Below are positions 53,701 to 62,700 of a stretch of DNA of 64,000 nucleotides, in pieces (the stretch's first letter is position 1; each line of letters starts with the position of its first letter). Under the pieces are notes generated by a model, which saw only the letters and a program-made list of their open reading frames with translations, did not search any database and was not told the origin of the DNA. Where the stretch lies: NCBI GenBank assembly GCA_037783415.1, contig JAZGTN010000044.1:4473501-4537500 (forward strand), given 5' to 3'. A program made the position numbers and the translations under genes. The stretch is from Leptasterias polaris (taxonomy: Eukaryota; Echinodermata; Asteroidea; Forcipulatida; Asteriidae).

Positions 53701-56700
53701 GTACAATCAATTCATAGTTGTAACAAGGAATTTATACCTGTAGCATTAGTCTTGGGAAAGTACTGAGAGTAAATCCCACTTATGGTAGAAATTAGCCAAA
53801 TTATCATTACAAATATAAATGAACTTTTCCACGGAGTACTAATTCTTAAGTTCTTTTTTGAGGATTAACAAGGATGGCCTATTCTAGTCATTTTCATTTT
53901 ATAGAAAATGAACACGACAAATTAGGTTAATTGCTTTACATTTGAAATTGGTTTTACCAAACAAAAATGCTTCATTGTCTGGGATTATGTTTAAGTTTGT
54001 TTTTTCCTGGATCCACGAAACAACCGCAGTCCAAAATGAAATTGTAGCGGCACATGAGCAAAACAGATGAATAAGAGTCTCTTCTTCATGGTTACAAAAA
54101 GTGCATAAATTAGAGTTCAATTTGTTGATTTTGAAAAGAAAACTATTCGTGCCCAGAATTCTGTGTATTAGTCGATACTGGAACCATCTCGGCCTAGTGT
54201 CAATTGTGCAGTTAAAAGGGATGTTAAATATTAACGACCATTTAGAAAAACTATAGTCTATTTGCAAACTAAAGTTCCATTTAGAAATGAATGTATAAGT
54301 AACTTTCCTGGAGGAGGTCAGGACCTTTAGGAGTCTGCTTGAGCCTTTCTTATCCCTCAAAAGGGTTTTGAAATTGAATGGAATAAAAGGAAGTTGAATG
54401 GTCCATTTCATCGAAGATAAAATATTCGGAAAAGCTCCATATTCATATATATGGATCCATATTCCAAGAAATTAGTTATAATATTAAACTTATTTATGAA
54501 AACATAAAAGGGAAAAAAATTCCATTATCGTCCATAAGATTATAGATATAATTGACTCCTGCAGACTCCCAATGTTTGTAATAGATGCATTTATTAGCAT
54601 ATTATTTCACGGAAAAGGTTATTTCACCGCTGCGGCATTCGTTACTAGAGACAAGGTGCAGAATTTGTTTTCATCGAAAACTGTTTTCATCGAAAACAAT
54701 AATTGTTTCACTCTTAACAACGCTTAAACTGAGTAAATCTCATTCATATCAATGCTCAAAATATCTCATATTTGTAAACATATTTTCTTTACTCCGCCTA
54801 AAACAAATTAGGATTTTTTTCAAAAATTCAAGGTTCCTATGTCAGTTTCCTTGATCACTATTGTTAAAGTCTTCAGTGTTTTTTTAGTTTTTTTACCAAC
54901 GACAGTGCAATTTGGGAATGGACCATGTGAAGCTAGAACACTGTCAAACGGAACATCTTTAAGGAAAATGTCTTTACCTGTAATCGGGCCTTGCAGTGAA
55001 GATCCAGAGACAGGCAGTTTGTGGCTGAAATCCCGTTTCAATTGATGAAATGTTATACGTGTAATCTGGGTAGTCTTCAAGATTGATGTATCTCTCGCTT
55101 CCACAAAAAGAACTTGCTGCAGAAAGAAAATTGAGAGAAGGATAAAAAATATTTTTTTAAATGTTATTGCAAAGATTCTCGCATCTGCTGAGACAGTTTG
55201 ATCATGATGCTGATTACGGACAAAGAGCATTTCTTTCCCGGAGTATTTACTTACAGCATGATGTCTCGTCCGCTGAGTTTGTGCACTGAAAAGACCCATC
55301 ACAGATAAATTGCTTCTGAACACAGATCGGTATGCCTGGTTGTAAGTCACACAGTAGGCCTTGTTCTGAGACACAATCACCTGCGGTACACAAAATACAA
55401 AAGTTTACTGAGCGTCTATAGTATAAGGATGTTTCACTCCCAAAATAATAAACTGGGTCAGAATTGACCCGGATTCCATCTCCCGGGGGGGGGGCTGACC
55501 CATTTCCATTTACCAGGGGGGCCTGACCCTTTTCCATCTCCGGAAAGGGGGACCCGACCCATTTCCATCTCTCAGGGGAGCCTGACGCATTTCCATTTCC
55601 CAGGGGGACCTGACCCATTTCCATTTCCCAGGGGGACCTGACCCATTTCCATTTCCCAGGGGGACCTGACCCATTTCCATTTCCCAGGGGGACCTGACCC
55701 ATTTCCATCTCCCAGGGGTGCGTTTTCGCGGCTGTAACCAATACCCGTTTTGGATTCCATCTCCCAGGGGGGTCTGACCCATTTCCATCTCCCAGGGGGA
55801 CCTGACCCATTTCCATCTCTCAGGGGGGCCTGACCCATTTCCATTTCCCAGGGGGACCTGACTCATTTCCATCTCCCAGGGGTGCGTTTTCGCGGCTGTA
55901 ACCAATAACTGTTTCGGTCACTGAACAGTGATTAACCAATGGCCAAGTCAACCGAAACAATTATTGGTTACGACCGCGAAAACGCACCTCTGTGTTGGTT
56001 TTTAGTGCTTCCCTTCCAAGGGTTAGAGACGTACGCGGAGTTAGCGGGCGTTACGGCGCGATGCCCATTGTAGCGAGGCTGTATCAGTATGTACGTGGCT
56101 GGTTAGCTATTGGGCTTATTGGGCTTAAGTTGGGTGCCGTGCAGATATATTTTATCTCTTTTAACAAAAAAATCTCCCCTATTTTCAAACTCTTCCAAAA
56201 TCTCACGTGATGGGTCTAACCCACCCTCTTGGTTACAATATTTACATCGTACGTACCACAAATTAGCTCGTCAGATTTATCCCAGCAATGAAAAATATCA
56301 TCACATACATAAGATTTGTTGACACACTGGTACCCGCTCTCACAGGCGTATTCCCCGGAACAGTTCACTGGTGAAAACAACACACGGAAACTCTTTCAAT
56401 TATTTTGTTTAAACACGTCACAAATGTTCCGGGTTTTGTTTTATACGTTGACAAACTCGAATCTACTAAACGCGCGGGACACCATAACCGACTGATCCAG
56501 TGAGGGTCAACACCATGCTTTGTAACCTGGGTGGGGAGTCTCCTACAATATTGAAGAGACATATCCAAAGTAACAACGATGTACCGGTGTCACGGTCTCA
56601 GCAACCTGACGTGCTCAGCTATCCGGGTGACCTAGCCTGGCACTTTATCACGCTGAGACCGTGACAGGGTCACCAACAAACTCATTGACAACCGGCTATC

Positions 56701-59700
56701 CCAGCCAACTCATACATCAAAGGAAATAACTTGAAACTCCTTATACCACAGCCTCTTGTAGTGAAACAAAATCAATTGCGAGAAATACTTTTTTAAATAA
56801 AATCTTGCAGCCGATAAGATTGCAGCCGATACTTTATTATAAAAACTGTTGGTACCTCCAGAGTTTGTTTCTCTTTGTTTTTCTTTAAACGAGATTTACC
56901 AGCCGGTTGTATGTATTGTACAATAGCATTAGCTTGGACAATATTTTTGGAAAACCAGAGAGCAAAGTGTGTTTGATTAATGCGTCAAACGTGAAACATC
57001 TCCAGTCCGTTGTTGTAGACTGCAGGGGGTCTATCTCTTCTGGAAACGTTGTACTGAGTTTTAACGTGTGATTTGAACAACTGCAATTACAACACCAATT
57101 GTAAAGGTTCTACCTTTTCACTGGTTTAGAGTGCGTCACATGATATGTGTTTTTTGTTTTAATACTAGAAACTGCGCGAACGCGACGTGCTATACATGCA
57201 GCAAACTTTGTACTATTTCCTATGGCATGCAATTTACAACGTACTTGAACCCACAGCTAAATCAGCTTCTTGGTACCTTGACGTCTAGGCAAAACTATGG
57301 GGCGTTTCATATAAAACAAATATTGTTACTTGTTTCCTCCCTCGGTGATACCCGAAGCGGTCTATTTTTACTCGGCTTCGCCTCGTGAAAATATAAAGTG
57401 CCGGGGATCACCTCGGGAGTTGTAGTTTTAACCAAGCACTCGAAGTAGTCAGTATTTGTACACTTTAATAACACAGGCACTGACGTACAAAACACGCACA
57501 AAACTTAATTGCAGAGTCCACCTTTACCTGACTGATCAAGTACAGATAAATCTAGAATGAAGTGCGAATTCTCGACGTGATCAGTGAAAACCGTGCTGTG
57601 TACCAAGGTTACCCAAACACTGTTCCCCTCCGACGAAGCGATAAGGGGTGCTGTCCCTCCATACCTTTTCCAAATAACACGAGACAGGTCAACCACAGGT
57701 CCGTCACCAACCGTTAGAACAGCCCCGTAGAGGTTGATTTTGACGGTGTTGATGAGAACTGCGCTTCCCTGAGGGGCCGTGATGAACCAGATGCATTTTA
57801 TATTATTAGGAAATGTGGCTGGAGCATTTGGAGAAGCCAGCTGATGGGTTTGGTTTTGTTGTAGAAGAATCACGTGACTCCCACATGATGGGGCTACAAA
57901 AACAAAGAATGACAAATGTACAAAATACTTATGTTTATTCCAGAATCTGCTGGTGGTGCATGAATAAAAGGGGTTGTCACCATTCACCATCACTGTGACA
58001 TACATTGCCGCTTTCAGTTCTGGTGACAACCATCAATACAAACGGAAGCCCAAAGGAGTCCAATTCCTTGATATTAGACTGGACCATTCCACATGTAAAT
58101 TATTTTTTTTTTTTTTTTTTTATTTGTGCATAATGTTTGTATAATATTATTATAATGTTTTATTCACAAGTGAACGGGGCTAGTCGTGTTCATATTGCAC
58201 GTTTAAAAGTGGCCACGTGATTTCCTCTCGGCCAATCAGAATGGATAAACCATCCCAGGTATTTATGAATAAAATATCACCATATAGATAGGGTTGACAA
58301 TTTGCTCTTCGGCCCGTCTTTATCTGCATACAATTTAAAAACGACCGACGGGTAAAAATGTTTAAACACAACTCACCACAGCCAATTTCATCCCGCAGAT
58401 CGTCGCATTGCCTAGTGCTGTCACAAACGTTGATTAGCGAGACACACGACTCATGAAAATCTTGCATACAGTGAAACTCCGTGGGTAGGCACATATCTAC
58501 GGGTTGGGTTAGACGAGGACGTTGCGATTAAAAAGGACACATTAAAGGAGACACGTTGCCTTGGATTGGGCGATTTTGGCTATGACAAGCCTAAATCGCC
58601 CAATCCGAGGCAACGTGTCCCTTAATTGCCTTGGACTGGGAGTTTTGGATTTTGAATATGGTTGGAAAGATGGGGTTTTTTCAAGAATATAACGATTCAC
58701 ACAATCCCTCAAAATGGTGTGGTTTTCCTTTTACTTCGTGAACTACGCTGTCCGCCATTTTGTAGAACCAGATTTGTTTGACTCCACAAATTTACAGACC
58801 GGGTTAGTTTGCGAAGTAAAGGGATATTTGTGTGGATAATTTTATTCTACTTTTAAAACATCTTTCCGACCATTATTCATTTCATTAAAAACTCTTTTAT
58901 ATTTCAAAGCGCCAAGTCAGAAGGCAAAATGTCCCTTTAAAGAGAACGTATACGTTTGTTAATTTCTCTAAAAATCAATGGCAATAAAAACTAAATTGGT
59001 AACATGTACAGCATCTTTTGATAGCATAAAGCATTTTGAGAATCATTTCACTTCGAAGTGATGATGCGGTTATAGAAAAATATATAAGTTGTTATTCCCC
59101 AAAATTTGAACCCGAGAAGCATTTCTGTCAGAAAAGTTTCTCAGATCGTGTATTCCAACGACGGATTGTTCTTCCTTTGTGGACAAAACCGCTCCAGATA
59201 TTCGGTGGTACCTGAAAAACGGTACCACCTTTTGAAATGAAATTTTTACAGGTTAGTTTTATTGTATATATTTAAATAGGATTAAAACAATTGAACGATT
59301 CCAAAAAGGTATGCTTTGCCTTTGAGATCGATAAGCGTGTAATAAAAATATCCGGTTACGCCACTGTTTATATCAATTAAGTATTGGTCTAATTTATATC
59401 CAAACAACTGAATATAAAACATAGTTCATTTGACAACGCGGCTGTTAAAAGCTCACGTATGGGGCTTTTACGAAACCCCCTTAGCGCCAACAAAACATTA
59501 ACTTCAGATCCGTCATTTTCACAATCCGTTATTACATACTCGAAATTAATTATAATTATAATTATAACAACGAATTTTAAGTCCGTAATAACGGACTGTG
59601 AATCCGTATTAGGGAGCATGGATAAATTATGTCACGGGCACGGCCGCGATCCAACGCGTTCCTTTGCGTGCAAGCTCAACAAAAGAAACCCCACCCAGGG

Positions 59701-62700
59701 TCACGCACTGTCACGCGTTCTCTGCAATCGCCCGGTCTTGAGAGAGAATCACTGTATAACAAAGGAACAATGGTGTTGGCCAAATGCCACAGTGTAGTTA
59801 TAATCGGCTTACTAGATAAGCCCTAGCTTTTAAGGTTGAAGGTTGAACAAACGTTTACACAACCATGGATGTGATCAAAAACAATGCGTCTTCACCGAAA
59901 CATTTTACCCCGCTAAAAAATTCCCCAAAACAACAAAACAAAAGTTGAAACAAATCTTACATTCTGTTGATCCAAAATGTCCTAAATGGCGTCATTTTTG
60001 TAAAATAAAGCGTACGCGTTGTTCAGTTTTTCGTAAACAAGCTAACATTTCCGAGGGGAGCTGTGCTTTGAAGACCATGCTTCGACGGCTGTTGCGTGCA
60101 CCAGTGGCTCATTGTTCCGTGCACGGTTTTAGATCGCGCACCAGCGATGGTGATTATTGCAATCCGGGGGAAACCTGTTTTCTCCGAGCATGCACAGACA
60201 CGTATAAGTCTTTGGTCAATGCGCTTTAAACGGGTGTTGTGATCGTGCGTTGTGTAAATTGTGATCGCAATGTGGTCCGTGTTTTGAAGAATTTTTGAGT
60301 GAATTTTTTTACGCTTATCGGAACCGTAAAAATGTTAACATAAAACCAGTTATTTAGTACGCATCTTACAATTTTACTAAAGGCACCGACGGCGGTTGGT
60401 TAAAAAGGACACGGCAATATATTGCCGTGAATTGTCGGTTATTTTGGGAACATCGCGGCAATGGCATAGGGCATTGTCGTCGGTGCCGTCGGTAATTTCG
60501 TGGGTCTGACTGATTTTAAATAGAAATACATGTACTTAAAGGTATTGTAGCATGTACTTATAGCAGATTGACTTTCACAAACTCGAGGACTGACCATACA
60601 TCTCTCCAACCATAGAGAAAGATGCTCCAACCCATTGTCCGGTACACCTGAGCTAGGCCGCAAACACTAATCCTTCACTCCTTTGGGGCTACTTTCGCAC
60701 TGCCTTGTCCGTGTAATCCGACTAACAAAAGGTACCAACAATAGAGTTCGATAATGAGGGAACCTAAAAATCACTGGAGCGCAAATCAAATCATTGCACG
60801 GGGCCGTGAAAATTTTGAAACGACTCCGTGCAGGCACGCGTCGGCACGCGTGCGAACGCGTTCTTAATCCATGGTCCCTTAATTGATTGTGAATCCGTAC
60901 TAACGGTTTACAACGAATTGTGAATCCGTAATAACGGATTTTAAGTCCGTAATATCGGATTGCGGACTAAAGCGGATTGTGAAAACATAACAACGGATTG
61001 TGAATCCGTACCAAATGATTTGTGAATCCGTAATAACGGATTGTGATTCCGTAATAACGGATTGTGAATCCGTAATAATAACGGACAGGCAACAAATGTT
61101 GGCGCGTATATATGGGCTTTCTTGGGTTTTACTGTTATTGCCCTACATTATTAACAATGCTTACCACTACACCCCAACTCATCGGAAAAGTCATTGCAGT
61201 TGGGCAGACCATCACATCTCGTGTTGTTCGATATACACTGAATGCCAGTGTCGCATAGAAACTCATCTCGGCTACACGCGACTGTCACAAAAAACGACAC
61301 AATATTGTGTTGCTATTTTCCAGCGGAATTAGTACACCCACCAACCTTGTTATCAATGTTTGACAATTCTTTTACATGGTCTAAGAAGCTATTAAACTTG
61401 TATCCCAGCTTCTTGGAATGTCACCATGCTAATATACAGGCTTGAGGAAGGACGGGCAGATTCAATTATAATCTTGATATCTTTATCAAGGTTTGACTAT
61501 TTGCTATTTATAAGGATTAATGGCTTTCTTGGCACAACAAATTGATGGCTCATGGAAAAGGGTGCATGTCCCATGTGAGGTAGTTATGAAATGAGCTGGG
61601 TTAGTATAAGGGGGAGATAGTGGGTACAACATGGGTGTTAACATTAGCATGGAGAGGTGAAGAGATGTTTGGTACGTACTGGTAGATGATTACTGAGGGT
61701 GAATTGGGTGGGGGTAAGAAAATGTTAAAATGGGGGGGGGGGGGGGGTGTAAACGGTAAGTGTTTGGTAATGGATGTCTGGTGCACATGTAAAAGAAAAT
61801 CACGGGATTTAGTTCGATACAAAACTATAATACGATTTGTATTCTTACCACTTTCATTTAATGCCGTGACACGTAGATGAAATACCGACGGTTTATACGG
61901 TGGCTGAAGATTTTCTCTGTTAATGTTCGCAAACATCACCCATATATGATCAGCTTTCACTGCCCTTTCTCTGGGAACAGCTGGGTTGATAGATTCGGAT
62001 TGATCTAAGATTAAATCGGCACCGTTCGCTCTGTAGGAAATGAGGTCGGTTATGTTTGCTAAAGAGACCGCAAAAGTAGACATGCTGTTTAAGTCATAGT
62101 TGGTGAATTGTAGTAGTATCCGGCTAGAGGGTGGTGCTTTGAACTGCCAAATACAAATAGCTAATGTGACGTCTGGGTTCTGAATGCTGACCTCTTTTTT
62201 GATCTCGAGGTCAAAGTTCCTCTGTCCGCAATAGTCTGTTAAAGAATGACACGAACAGAACGGAGAAGAGTTATTAACTTTCGTTTAAAAACAACTGATG
62301 CTAAAAAGTAAACAAAGAAAACTAAATGCTGGGGCTCGTTTGATTGGTGGGTAATGAGTGCATTAACAGCTCTCTTGCTTGAGTCTCATTTGAGCAAACA
62401 CTTTACTAGCGATCCTTTCAAGAAAGTCAAAAGGAAATATCAAAAATATAGCCTATGATGCCATTAATTGTACACAATTTAGACTTCTCCTGGCAAACTT
62501 GACTATTTTGTTTAGACAAACAGGAATTTTCCTCTTTTTTTGATGACAGACACCAATTCATTGACCCTTTTATAACGGGAGTACAACAAACCCTTTGTTC
62601 AAGTGCTTGTACATGTACATGTACTGTTTGTTTTTATGTTGTTTTGATTTCGAAGAACTGGATTATGTGCTGGTTGTCTTTTTCCCAATGAACCACATTA

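Noticed and set aside
54820..55380. Long ORF spanning exons 7 and 8 in one frame
   Set aside because: It reads exon 7 out of its LDLa frame and crosses intron sequence; the spliced frames give clean LDLa and CUB domains.
55480..55900. Regular repeats resembling a CRISPR array
   Set aside because: Units are contiguous with no unique spacers and the window is eukaryotic; it is a minisatellite.
59843..60229. 128-residue plus-strand ORF as a gene
   Set aside because: No recognisable domain, no supporting splice or promoter signal, and it lies inside a repeat-bracketed block in an intron.
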